This document shows, piece by piece, positions 25,347 to 33,413 of a stretch of DNA of 35,402 nucleotides. Within the stretch, counting starts at the first letter, position 1. Every line of letters starts with the position of its first letter. This stretch comes from Lentisphaerales bacterium. GTDB taxonomy: Bacteria; Verrucomicrobiota; Lentisphaeria; Lentisphaerales; Lentisphaeraceae. The stretch is from positions 1 to 35,402 of the forward strand of contig JAKVBD010000054.1 in the NCBI GenBank assembly GCA_022446985.1, given 5' to 3'. The position numbers and the translations under genes were made by a program. Under the pieces are notes generated by a model. It had not been told where the DNA came from and made no database searches. It worked only from the letters and a program-made list of their open reading frames with translations.

Positions 25347-26512
25347 GACGCAAAGCCTTCTTGATTACACTTTTATTGATCCAAAGTTTTTTACAGGCAT
25401 GTGATGTACCGGTCTTCCGCTACGCCCTTGAGCGCTGGGAAAGAGACCTTTATCGACTCTTTGTTGTTCACCAGAGAAAGCTGAATGAAAAAGAGAGCGA
25501 GTTACTGCAACAATTAAACAACAACAGCCTGCCAAATTTTGGTCATACTAATTACCGACTTTATGATGTTGATTTGAATCATGAAAAAATCCGCGAAAGT
25601 TTTCAAAAATCCTTCCCCGATTTAAAGGACTTAAAAACCGACACTCCCAAATTGATTTTGCGCTTTCCCTTTAAAAGTTCATTCCCCAAAGAAGTCATTT
25701 GGCAGGGTGAACTCAATCAGGAAAATGTCGATAAATTGCTCAATTCCAAAGCTACAGAAGAATTGATGAAAGGTATTCTGCAGGGATACTCTTCGACATT
25801 TTTACTCATGGAGTCAGGAGATCAAGCCAAGGATCAAAAGATTGCTAAGCTCATCACTCAAGCCATCGAAAAGTTCGAAAAAGAACTGAAGATCCCTAAA
25901 GGCGTCGTGCAAACCGATGGCAACGTAACCGGTGGTGAATTAACCCCTCTTCAAGCTGCTCGTCGCGATCCATCCAATGTCTTAAAATCCGGCATTCCTT
26001 TAAAAATCAATTTCAACTTTATGCGCATGCCAAATAATGGTGCTAATAAAATTTTTCGCAACATTTTGTCAAAAACTCACGATCCAAAACAAACCGCAAA
26101 TGAACCAAAGCTCTACGCCTTCTTTGGTCGCGGCAGATTACTCGGGCCGATGGTTGGCGACGAAATTACAAGTGAAGAATTGACTTTACTAGCTGAGTAT
26201 CTATGTGGAGCCTGCTCCTGCCAAATGAAACAGCAAAATCCGGGTCTGGACTTTCTTACCAATCTTGATTGGACAGGTTTTCTAGAAGGCAGCGAGGTCG
26301 TCGTGGACAAAACTCTGCCACCACTAATTGGCGTGATTGATATGGCAGCCAAATCAAAGGCTGAGAAAACAAGTTCTAAGCCTAATCCACCTGATTTACC
26401 GCAAGCCGTTAATGATGAACAGAAATCGACTCTTTCAAAGAACCTTTCGGTAACATTAGGTCTTGTGTTGGCTTTAATTATTGGTGGGACATTCATAATG
26501 AGGAAGAAATAA
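25343..26512 (+). CDS. Exported protein of unknown function with CxxP and CxxCxC cysteine motifs
   Basis: Starts at GTG 25343, overlapping the modC stop as GTGA, with AGGAGG 4 bp upstream. An N-terminal signal ends FLQAC, so Cys20 could be lipidated. The same cysteine begins CDVPVF (CxxP), which with the following helix recalls a thioredoxin-fold start. A second conserved-looking block has FGRGRLLGPMVGDEIT and then Cys288, Cys291, Cys293 in YLCGACSCQMKQQNPG. A C-terminal transmembrane helix (about 369-386) ends in RKK. I remember similar proteins from Planctomycetes beside ABC genes but no function. Its place between two ABC modules suggests an accessory in metal, sulfur or redox handling. 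Confidence 0.65.
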   Translation: MRRKAFLITLLLIQSFLQACDVPVFRYALERWERDLYRLFVVHQRKLNEKESELLQQLNNNSLPNFGHTNYRLYDVDLNHEKIRESFQKSFPDLKDLKTDTPKLILRFPFKSSFPKEVIWQGELNQENVDKLLNSKATEELMKGILQGYSSTFLLMESGDQAKDQKIAKLITQAIEKFEKELKIPKGVVQTDGNVTGGELTPLQAARRDPSNVLKSGIPLKINFNFMRMPNNGANKIFRNILSKTHDPKQTANEPKLYAFFGRGRLLGPMVGDEITSEELTLLAEYLCGACSCQMKQQNPGLDFLTNLDWTGFLEGSEVVVDKTLPPLIGVIDMAAKSKAEKTSSKPNPPDLPQAVNDEQKSTLSKNLSVTLGLVLALIIGGTFIMRKK

Positions 26513-27793
26513 ATGACTCTTTTTAAACTTATCAGTAAAGAGATAAAACATCGAAGATTGAACTTTTGCCTGTCAATTTTCGCCATTGCTATTGCTGCTG
26601 CAAGCTGGCTCTTAAGTGAGGCCTTTTTGAAAAGTGCCCATTTGAAATCCGAAGAAATCATCAAAGCTAAAGTCGATGAAACAGAGACTTTAATGAAAAA
26701 GCTTGAGGACGACATCCGCAAATCGATGAAAGGCCTTGGCTTCAATATTTATATTTTCCCTGAAGGTCAGAACATGAGTGAAGTTTACTCTCAGGGTTAC
26801 GCCAGCAAAACTATGCCTGAGGATTATGTTTATAAATTGGCCGAATCAAACATTGTCACCGTCAACCATCTATTACCAACTCTAACACAAAGTCTAGAGT
26901 GGCCGGAACAGAAGAGAAGAATTGTTCTCATTGGAATCCGCGGTCAAGTTCCTAAATCGCACGGTAAGCCCAAAAAGCCACTTGTGAACCCCATTTTAGG
27001 GAACGACATGGTTATTGGCTATGAACTTCACAAAAGTCTCAACCTAAAAGTTGGCGACAAAGTTAAGTTTATGGGTCAAGAGTTTAATATCTCCAAGACT
27101 CACCCTCAACGCGGTTCCAAAGATGACATAACCGTCTGGATCAACCTTGAGATCTGTCAGAAGCTACTCAACAAAGAAAAGCAGATCAACTCCATTCTCG
27201 CTTTAGAGTGTAACTGCGCTTCCGTTGACCGTATTGGTGAAATCCGCAAAGAGTTATCAGCTATTTTACCAGGAACACAAATCATTGAACATGACAGCAA
27301 AGCCTTAGCACGAGCAGAAGCTAGAACAAAAACAGAGAAGACTGCCAAAAAAGAAATTGCGTCCATGCAAGAACAACAGCAGCAACTACAGGAAAAACGT
27401 GAAGGCGTCGTCGCTGTTCTGGTGCCATTTATCGGTTTACTGAGCTTGGGTACTATCGCCTTGTTGGCCTTCCTCAATGTCAAAGAACGCATTTATGAGT
27501 TGGGACTTTTACTCAGTATCGGCGTTAAAACAAGTAAAATTCTTACAGCCTTTTTAATGAAAGCCTGTTGTAGTGCCTTCGTCGGAGCCCTGCTTGGAAT
27601 CATTATATTCCAACTGGGTTTGAATCTCGGCAACGCTAAGTTTTTCAATAGTTTTGAAACAGCCTTACTTATCGATAATAGTAAAATATTGCTGACATTA
27701 GTTGTTATGCCTCTACTGGCGATAATGGCAACCTGGCTGCCGGCCCTTTGGGCAGCTCAAACAGATCCAGCGGAGGTATTGAGAAATGACTAA
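26513..27793 (+). CDS. FtsX/MacB-type ABC transporter permease
   Basis: A 426-residue protein with one N-terminal transmembrane helix (about 18-38), a large extracytoplasmic domain (about 40-300, partly coiled coil near EIASMQEQQQQLQEKRE) and three C-terminal helices. The FtsX hallmark is LNVKERIYELGLLLSIG, and the end is PALWAAQTDPAEVLRND. This is the LolC/MacB architecture, which uses ATP to move or extract envelope molecules and does not form a simple import channel. An ECNC motif in the outer domain adds to the cysteine content of the cluster. Its ATG immediately follows the preceding stop, and it overlaps the next ATPase by 8 bp. The substrate is unknown. Confidence 0.85.
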   Translation: MTLFKLISKEIKHRRLNFCLSIFAIAIAAASWLLSEAFLKSAHLKSEEIIKAKVDETETLMKKLEDDIRKSMKGLGFNIYIFPEGQNMSEVYSQGYASKTMPEDYVYKLAESNIVTVNHLLPTLTQSLEWPEQKRRIVLIGIRGQVPKSHGKPKKPLVNPILGNDMVIGYELHKSLNLKVGDKVKFMGQEFNISKTHPQRGSKDDITVWINLEICQKLLNKEKQINSILALECNCASVDRIGEIRKELSAILPGTQIIEHDSKALARAEARTKTEKTAKKEIASMQEQQQQLQEKREGVVAVLVPFIGLLSLGTIALLAFLNVKERIYELGLLLSIGVKTSKILTAFLMKACCSAFVGALLGIIIFQLGLNLGNAKFFNSFETALLIDNSKILLTLVVMPLLAIMATWLPALWAAQTDPAEVLRND

Positions 27794-28448
27794 TACTTTA
27801 GATATTCAAACCGTCTCAAAAAAATACGAACGCAAAAACCAGGCTCCAGTACAGGCGATCGATGCCGTTAGTCTTAAAGCTGAAAGCGGCGATTTCATCG
27901 CCCTATTAGGTCCGAGCGGATGCGGTAAATCCACTTTAATGCTGACTGCCGGTGGTTTACTGAAAGCTGATTCCGGATCCGTTGCGGTGAATGGCCAGGA
28001 TCTTTACAGTCTGAATAATTCCCAAAGAGCCGAGTTCAGAGCCAGTAACATTGCTTATGTTTATCAGGAGTTTCATTTAATTCCTTATCTGAGTGTGTTA
28101 GAAAACGTCTGCATTAGCGATTTAGCTAATGGAGGAGGTACTCAGCAAAGAGCTGAAGAACTGCTTAAACAGTTCGGCTTAAGCGATCGCCGGGATCATT
28201 TACCCAGCGAGTTGAGTGTTGGCGAACAACAGCGGGTTGCACTGTCGCGAGCCATTTATGGCGGTGCAAAAATCATTTTAGCAGATGAACCCACTGGAAA
28301 TCTTGATGGAGAAAATGCTAAACTTGTTTTACAGGCTTTAAAACAATTTAGTGATGACGGTGGCATTGTGATCATGGTGACGCACGATGAGCGGGCTTTG
28401 GAATATGCCAAAAAACAGTTAAAGATGAACGCGGGTCGGATCGAATAG
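27786..28448 (+). CDS. LolD/MacB-type ABC transporter ATP-binding protein
   Basis: A 220-residue ATPase of the lipoprotein-release/MacB subclass with Walker A GPSGCGKST, Q-loop YVYQEFHLIPYLSVLENV, signature LSVGEQQRVALSRAI, Walker B IILADEPTGNLD and IVMVTHDERALEYA. The start has GGAGG upstream and overlaps the FtsX-type permease, its clear partner. The signature is LSVGEQQ, slightly off the common LSGGQQQ. The operon seems to pause after this gene at a repeat-rich spacer. Confidence 0.9.
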   Translation: MTNTLDIQTVSKKYERKNQAPVQAIDAVSLKAESGDFIALLGPSGCGKSTLMLTAGGLLKADSGSVAVNGQDLYSLNNSQRAEFRASNIAYVYQEFHLIPYLSVLENVCISDLANGGGTQQRAEELLKQFGLSDRRDHLPSELSVGEQQRVALSRAIYGGAKIILADEPTGNLDGENAKLVLQALKQFSDDGGIVIMVTHDERALEYAKKQLKMNAGRIE

Positions 28449-28800
28449 TAGCACCGGCACGGGTTATTGCCGAGCTGGAGCTCAGCGATCCATAATCCTG
28501 AGAGCACCGGCGGCTCACCGGTAAATCATTTGGATTCTTAAGGTGCATGCACCTTGAGCGGGTTTGGCCAGAGCCCAACTAAAAGCTTTTTGTCTCCGAC
28601 GGCCGGTGAAGCCACCGGAGGCTTGGATTTGGATTCTTGGGTACCTTTAAAAACTCACGAACGTGGGCTTGAGCGGGTTTGGCCAGAGCCCATAATATTA
28701 TAATCTGGGAGCACCGGCGGCTCGCCGGTAAAAGTTTTGTCTCCGGCGGCCGGTGAAGCCACCGGAGGCTTGGATCACCGCAAGCGGTGAAGGTTTAATT
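28449..28800. repeat. Tandem GC-rich hairpin repeats in the spacer before the MoaD-like gene
   Basis: This 369-bp gap has no supported ORF and is full of repeated blocks. One block lies at 28502-28525 and 28709-28732 and forms a 7-bp stem with a 3-base loop (ACCGGCG-GCT-CGCCGGT). A second is at 28553-28577 and 28668-28692. A third, at 28593-28628 and 28740-28775, contains the hairpin CCGGTG-AAGC-CACCGG. A short shared word, TTGGATTCTT, occurs at 28530 and 28629. A further stem, CACCGC-AA-GCGGTG, is at 28776-28789. The GC content is well above the neighbouring genes. It looks like a REP/BIME-type array. Confidence 0.8.
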
Positions 28801-28817
28801 TTAATAAGGAAAAATTT

Positions 28818-29093
28818 ATGAGTGACATTTCCCACAAAGTAAAACTCTGGGGGCAGTTAAAACATTTAACCGGCCAGGAATTTGTCGAAGTCGCAGGCTC
28901 TCAAAATATCGACGAATTAGTCCTTAAACTTGCCGAGCAGGAAAACTCAATTGCTCATTTCCTTTTAGCAGGCGATAAGCCCAATCCATCTATCTTGATT
29001 TTTGTCAACGACAATCAGCATATGTGGGGCACAGAGAAAGCTCTAAGTGGCACCGAGAGTGTAACGATAATGTCACCTATTGCCGGAGGTTAA
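28818..29093 (+). CDS. MoaD/ThiS-like sulfur carrier protein
   Basis: A 91-residue ubiquitin-like protein ending in the required Gly-Gly (MSPIAGG), the site of C-terminal adenylation and thiocarboxylation. The beta-grasp pattern is visible (VKLWGQLKHLTGQEFVEV, ILIFVNDNQHMWGTEKALSG, VTIMSPIAGG). AAGGA lies about 8 bp upstream. The next gene encodes an E1-like activating enzyme starting 1 bp after the stop, so they are partners. No MoaE is in the window, so it may be the small subunit of molybdopterin synthase or a dedicated carrier for a tungsto- or molybdopterin or another thio-compound. Confidence 0.85.
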   Translation: MSDISHKVKLWGQLKHLTGQEFVEVAGSQNIDELVLKLAEQENSIAHFLLAGDKPNPSILIFVNDNQHMWGTEKALSGTESVTIMSPIAGG

Positions 29094-29094
29094 A

Positions 29095-29838
29095 ATGATT
29101 CCTTTAAATCAAGAAGAAAAAGATACCTATGCCTGGCAGACAACTGTTCCTGGGTTCGGCGAAGAAGGTCAGGAAATCCTTAAAAATTCTACCGTCTTTA
29201 TTTCTCGTTGTGGCGGACTCGGCTCTGTAGTGGCTTATGAACTGGCTGCCGCAGGTATTGGCAAAATGATTCTCGCACATGGTGGTAATGTCAAACATTC
29301 AGACCTCAATCGGCAATTACTCATGACCCATGACTGGCTCGGAAAACCACGGATTGAATCAGTCGAGCGTCGCCTAAAAGAACTCAATCCGCGATTGGAA
29401 ATAGAAGCTTACAATTCCAACGTCAATGAAGAAAATGCCAAAGAGATCATGAGCAAAGCCGATCTGATCATTGATTGCGCGCCTCTCTTTGAAGAACGCT
29501 ACTTAATGAACCGCGAAGCCGTCGCCAACAATATTCCTTTAGTGGAATGTGCCATGTTCGAACTACAGGCTCAGATCACCACGATTATTCCAGGGAAAAC
29601 CCCTTGTTTATCCTGTATTTACCCAGAAAACCCTCCGGGTTGGAAACGCCGCTTTCCAGTATTTGGAGCAGTCTCCGGAACTGTTGGCTGTATGGCAGCC
29701 ATGGAGGCAATCAAAGTCCTTAGTAACCTGGGAGACACTCTCGAATCCAAACTCCTCAGTTTTGATTTGCGCGATATGACTTTCCTAAAAAGCCAACTGG
29801 CAAAAAGTGAAGATTGCCCGGTTTGTTCGAAATTATAA
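29095..29838 (+). CDS. Divergent MoeB/ThiF/HesA-family E1-like adenylyltransferase
   Basis: A 247-residue protein started at ATG 29095 behind GGAGG, instead of an ATG inside the carrier gene. The nucleotide loop is SRCGGLGSVVA (GxGGxGS with Cys for Ala), then DLNRQLL, and two zinc pairs CLSC (171-174) and CPVC (241-244). In the MoeB motif DCTDN this protein reads DCAPL, so the Mg-coordinating Asp is replaced by Pro. FEERYLMNREAV follows, and SGTVGCMAAMEAIKVL is conserved as in the family. It should adenylate the carrier's terminal glycine, but with an altered active site. I remember similar forms from Planctomycetes, and related MoaD/E1 pairs beside tungsten aldehyde oxidoreductases; neither is checked. 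Confidence 0.82.
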   Translation: MIPLNQEEKDTYAWQTTVPGFGEEGQEILKNSTVFISRCGGLGSVVAYELAAAGIGKMILAHGGNVKHSDLNRQLLMTHDWLGKPRIESVERRLKELNPRLEIEAYNSNVNEENAKEIMSKADLIIDCAPLFEERYLMNREAVANNIPLVECAMFELQAQITTIIPGKTPCLSCIYPENPPGWKRRFPVFGAVSGTVGCMAAMEAIKVLSNLGDTLESKLLSFDLRDMTFLKSQLAKSEDCPVCSKL

Positions 29839-29864
29839 AGTCTTTCTCATTAAAAAGAAGACTT
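29838..29864 (+). terminator. Stem-loop at the end of the MoaD/E1 pair, probable terminator
   Basis: AAGTCTT (29838-29844) pairs with AAGACTT (29858-29864), starting at the last base of the E1 stop codon, with partial extension into the loop and GATTTG after it. The U-run is poor, so confidence is moderate. Confidence 0.4.
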
Positions 29865-29923
29865 GATTTGCCGAAAATGACGACCAATGGATAAACAATT
29901 TATTTCTCTTTGGTCAGATAAAT

Positions 29924-30844
29924 ATGAAAACTTTCACTTCCATCTTATTACTGAGCCTTGTATGCATAACTTCTCACGGTGAAGTTCAATCGGATTATGG
30001 TTCTGCCCAGACATCGGGAATCATCAAAAATAAAGAATTAGTTGAACTCTCAGGCGTTGTTTCTGGTGGGATAAATAAAGACATATTGTGGGTTCATAAC
30101 GATAGGCACAATCTGCCGCGCTTATACGCCATGAATCACAAAGCCGAAACTGTCGCAACTTATGAACTTGATACCTTTAACGCTGCCGGAACTATGGCTG
30201 GCGACTGGGAGGACCTGGCAAGAGCTAAGAATAAAGAAAACGGTAAGTACGAGCTTTACATCAGTGACTTTGGCAATAATGCCCTGGAAAAAAGAGTTCA
30301 TAAGATTCTCATTGTTTCTGAGCCTGAGATTGATCCTTCTAAAGCCAGCGAAGTACAAAAGGCACAGTTCAAAACCATAAACTTTCAGTTCCCGGATGAT
30401 TATATCTGTAACAGTGAATGCCTCTTGGTTCATCCCAAAACGGGGAGAATCTATATTATCTCCAAAGCAGTTAAAAAAGGGACACAAAAAGTCTCTGGTA
30501 ATTTCCTTTGGTCTTTACCCGAAATTAACAGTCTAGATAAAACTTACACTGCTAACTTGGAATTAAGTTCTATTCCTGTCACTAAAAATGAAAAGGTTAC
30601 CGGTGGTGATATTTCTGCAGATGGCAAGTCTGTCATTATTAGAACACCTAAATCAACTGCTTTTCTTTGGCCCCTGTATAACGAGCCACTTAAACAAGTT
30701 CTTAAAACTGCTCCTAAAAAGATTCAGTTGGCTAAAGAAAAAGGCGGTGAAGCAATTTGCTTTTCTCTTGATAGCTCCACGATCTATACGGTCTACGATG
30801 GCAAAAAAGAAAATCGGCCGGTACATGCTTATCGGATAAAATAG
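29924..30844 (+). CDS. Secreted protein of unknown function, possible beta-propeller
   Basis: A 306-residue protein with an N-terminal signal peptide (MKTFTSILLLSLVCITSHG, cleavage probably after residue 19) and no later membrane helix. Repeated strand-like units such as LSGVVSGGINKDILWVHND, RLYAMNHKAETVATYELD, ECLLVHPKTGRIYIISKA and GGDISADGKSVIIRTPKS suggest a beta-propeller. GDWEDLA and ELYISDFGNN recall esterase-like or phytase-like propeller proteins, but I cannot name a function. It stands alone after the MoaD/E1 terminator, with only a weak ribosome site. Confidence 0.7.
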   Translation: MKTFTSILLLSLVCITSHGEVQSDYGSAQTSGIIKNKELVELSGVVSGGINKDILWVHNDRHNLPRLYAMNHKAETVATYELDTFNAAGTMAGDWEDLARAKNKENGKYELYISDFGNNALEKRVHKILIVSEPEIDPSKASEVQKAQFKTINFQFPDDYICNSECLLVHPKTGRIYIISKAVKKGTQKVSGNFLWSLPEINSLDKTYTANLELSSIPVTKNEKVTGGDISADGKSVIIRTPKSTAFLWPLYNEPLKQVLKTAPKKIQLAKEKGGEAICFSLDSSTIYTVYDGKKENRPVHAYRIK

Positions 30845-30873
30845 CGTCTGATCAAACGATTAAAAGAACCCAA

Positions 30874-31587
30874 CTACTTTTGTCTAAGGCGCCAATGCTT
30901 ATCTGCCATTGTCTCACCAGAGTAATTTATCGAACTTGGGAAATCCGGGTAAGCGTTTTGAAACACTCCGACATGCTCATCTATAAAAACGACATTCTCC
31001 TTAGAATCTTCATGTCGGTTAAAAATCCTCTGAGTACTATAGGCTTGTTTCATAGAAACCGTCCGGGCATTACTTGACCTCACGTTATATTTAGAAGAAC
31101 CCGAATCTGCAAAGAAAAACTTTTCTGAAGTTCAAGCGACCTGTTGTAAGCTTATAGCCGCCTGTGCCGTTGAGTCCCTGTTAATTCCATAGTACAGATT
31201 ATCCCTTTGGGTAGAGTTTAATGCCGTTGCGGAATCGCCATTCCCAGAATGGTGTCGATTGGGATTAGCCGGACAGTAGTAAATCATTAAGTTATCATCG
31301 AGAGATGTCCCCACTTTGCCACTCTCCAAACCATCTCCACTATTGGAAGAAAACTAATTGGCTCCATAAGTGGTAGTGTCTATGGGAAGAGAGCCATTCC
31401 AATCGTCGCTGTACTGGGATGCTCCAAGCATAATCTGAGACAAATTTTTCTGACAGACAGAACTTTTAACTTTCTCGCGAGCGCCCATCAGACTAGGCAT
31501 TAACATAGATGTCAAAATGCCAATTATACTAATAACCATTGACAACTCAATGATCGTAAAAGCCGACTTTGCCTTTTCCCTGTCCAT
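30874..31587 (-). pseudogene. Pseudopilin gene interrupted by two in-frame stop codons
   Basis: From ATG 31587 (GGAGA upstream) the protein starts MDREKAKSAFTIIELSMVIS, a prepilin signal. A TAG at 31354-31356 and a TGA at 31132-31134 interrupt the frame, yet the same frame carries recognisable pseudopilin sequence between and after them (LMIYYCPANPNRHHSGNGDS, then SEKFFFADSGSSKY and NVVFIDEHVGVF) to the stop at 30874. No frameshift is needed. The C-terminal DG motif reads DE. Both stops could come from C-to-T changes (CAG to TAG, CGA to TGA). It is most likely a young pseudogene. Confidence 0.8.
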
Positions 31588-31821
31588 AAATTCTCCACAT
31601 CTACAATATCTTGTAAAAAGGATCTTGAATGTGGAGACAAATGATACAATTATAAACACCAAAATCATATGCTTTGTAGTGCAGCCTGCATTTCAAAAAT
31701 ACACAAAAATTCCAACACACCCTCTAATTGAATTACAAATGGAAAACTATGCGATCTAGCAACTAAGAGTCAAAACTGTGACCATTCATACTTCAACAAA
31801 CAGTCACAGAAAAAGTCTCGC

Positions 31822-33312
31822 TCAGCGCCAGTCTTTCATAATATTAAGGCAAGCATCATTGAGCTCTAGAGCTCTTGCTTCTGTTGCAGCCTCATTGTAA
31901 CAGCGAAACTCAGGAGCATTACCCGATGGTCTCAAGTGAATGACCTCTCCACTGTCAAAATTTATACGGACTCCATCGATGTTATTCATGGCAATCACTT
32001 TTCCTGAAAGTTTTCCGAAAATTTCTTCAATTGTCGACTTATCAGTATCAAAGTCACCAGTGTAAATCTCTGCTAGTTTAGCCTTAGACTTTTCCGTCGG
32101 AAATTCCTTTAAGCGATTCGATGTCGTATAACGAGCGGGAAGACTTTCAACAAGACTTGAGATCTTACAACCTCGCAATTTAGACTCTACTAAAAGTGCA
32201 ATGTGGAGAATCACAGCATCGCGCGTCGGTAAGGCATCAAGAGTCTTACCATTAGCTTCACTTACAGAGTTTGTTAAAAAACCGCCATTAGCTTCATAAC
32301 CAACAACCATTTTCGAACCTTGAGCATAAGCTTCTTTCATCGCTGCAATCACAAAAGGACTACCAATTCGAGTTCTAACTACGGAGTCAAAAGACCCACA
32401 TAATTCCACCGCTGTATTACAACTCACTGGAGTTGAAACGGCATCCGCGCCCAAATGCTGAGCGCAAAGGATTCCTGCGACGTCACCTCGCAACCAGTGG
32501 CCTTGTTCATCGGCAATCAGTGGACGATCACAATCACCATCTGCACTAAGAATAGCGTCGTACTTACCTGTACTTCCCCACTCTGCCGCCAAAGCTGAAT
32601 CTTCTGGACGGATAGCTTCTGTATCCACTGGAATAAATTTTTCACTGCGCCCTAAGCCTTCTACTTTCGCTCCAAGTGCTGTGTAAATTTTCTTGAGAAC
32701 ATCACGTCCAACACAACTGTGTTCATAAACTCCAACAGATAAACCGGCCAGAGTATCTTCTTCGAAGAAATCTGTATAGCGCTGAATATATAGTTCTTCT
32801 GCTCTCGAATTAACTTTAGTCAACTCAAAAGCATTCACAAAAAAGCCCTTTGCTGTAAAAGCTGCCTCATCCACTTCAACTTGTTGAGAACGAATTCCCT
32901 GTTCATCTTCTTTAAGGATTTCACCAAGCGGAGTGTTGTACTTTATGCCATTGCGGTCATCAGGTATATGACTGCCGGTTACCATGACGGAGGGCACTTT
33001 ATTGACTAAACCATAATAGGCCACTGCCGGAGAAGGAATGTCTCCACAGTAAGTTGGGATATAGCCTTTATCACTGACTGCTTTAGCCACTGCGGCACAT
33101 ATTCTCGGCGTCGATGGACGCAAGTCACCAGCAATAGCAACTTCACATCCAGCGGCAATATTATCAGACTCCTCGAGGTGCTGTAAAAACGCAACTGTGT
33201 ACGAGTAGGAAACTGCATCCGTCATGGCATCCGCCAGACCTCTTGCTCCGGATGTTCCAAACTTGACCCCACTCTCTTCCATGAGGTCTTCAATCTTGTA
33301 GAGTTTTTCCAT
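31822..33312 (-). CDS. Phosphomannomutase/phosphoglucomutase family protein
   Basis: A 496-residue alpha-D-phosphohexomutase that interconverts sugar 1- and 6-phosphates. The phosphoserine loop is TGSHIPDDRNGIKY (Ser114), the metal loop is DGDCDRP (Asp258, Asp260, Asp262), the sugar-binding loop is GYEANGGFLT, and the phosphate-binding loop is RPSGNAPEFRCY. All four domains are present in order and length is normal. The metal loop has Cys where Gly or Ala is usual. The N-terminal arginine motif is KFGTSGARG. ATG 33312 has AGGG upstream. Whether it prefers mannose or glucose phosphates cannot be told by eye. The neighbours do not suggest a pathway. Confidence 0.92.
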   Translation of the reverse strand: MEKLYKIEDLMEESGVKFGTSGARGLADAMTDAVSYSYTVAFLQHLEESDNIAAGCEVAIAGDLRPSTPRICAAVAKAVSDKGYIPTYCGDIPSPAVAYYGLVNKVPSVMVTGSHIPDDRNGIKYNTPLGEILKEDEQGIRSQQVEVDEAAFTAKGFFVNAFELTKVNSRAEELYIQRYTDFFEEDTLAGLSVGVYEHSCVGRDVLKKIYTALGAKVEGLGRSEKFIPVDTEAIRPEDSALAAEWGSTGKYDAILSADGDCDRPLIADEQGHWLRGDVAGILCAQHLGADAVSTPVSCNTAVELCGSFDSVVRTRIGSPFVIAAMKEAYAQGSKMVVGYEANGGFLTNSVSEANGKTLDALPTRDAVILHIALLVESKLRGCKISSLVESLPARYTTSNRLKEFPTEKSKAKLAEIYTGDFDTDKSTIEEIFGKLSGKVIAMNNIDGVRINFDSGEVIHLRPSGNAPEFRCYNEAATEARALELNDACLNIMKDWR

Positions 33313-33413
33313 AATGACCCTAAATTCATTCTTCTGTCTATTAAGTGTAAGATTTTACTGGCGCTTTTCCAGCCTTGGCACAAAATGATCACAAACTAAG
33401 AAGGGGGCCCCTA

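Noticed and set aside
28372..28578. Minus-strand frames over the LolD-type gene end and hairpin spacer
   Set aside because: They run into the repeat blocks, have no recognisable domain and oppose a clear ATPase gene.
31132..31356. Recoded stop codons (selenocysteine, pyrrolysine or readthrough) in the pseudopilin
   Set aside because: One stop is TAG and the other TGA, no recoding structure is evident, the DG motif is altered, and three other pseudopilins here are plainly decayed.
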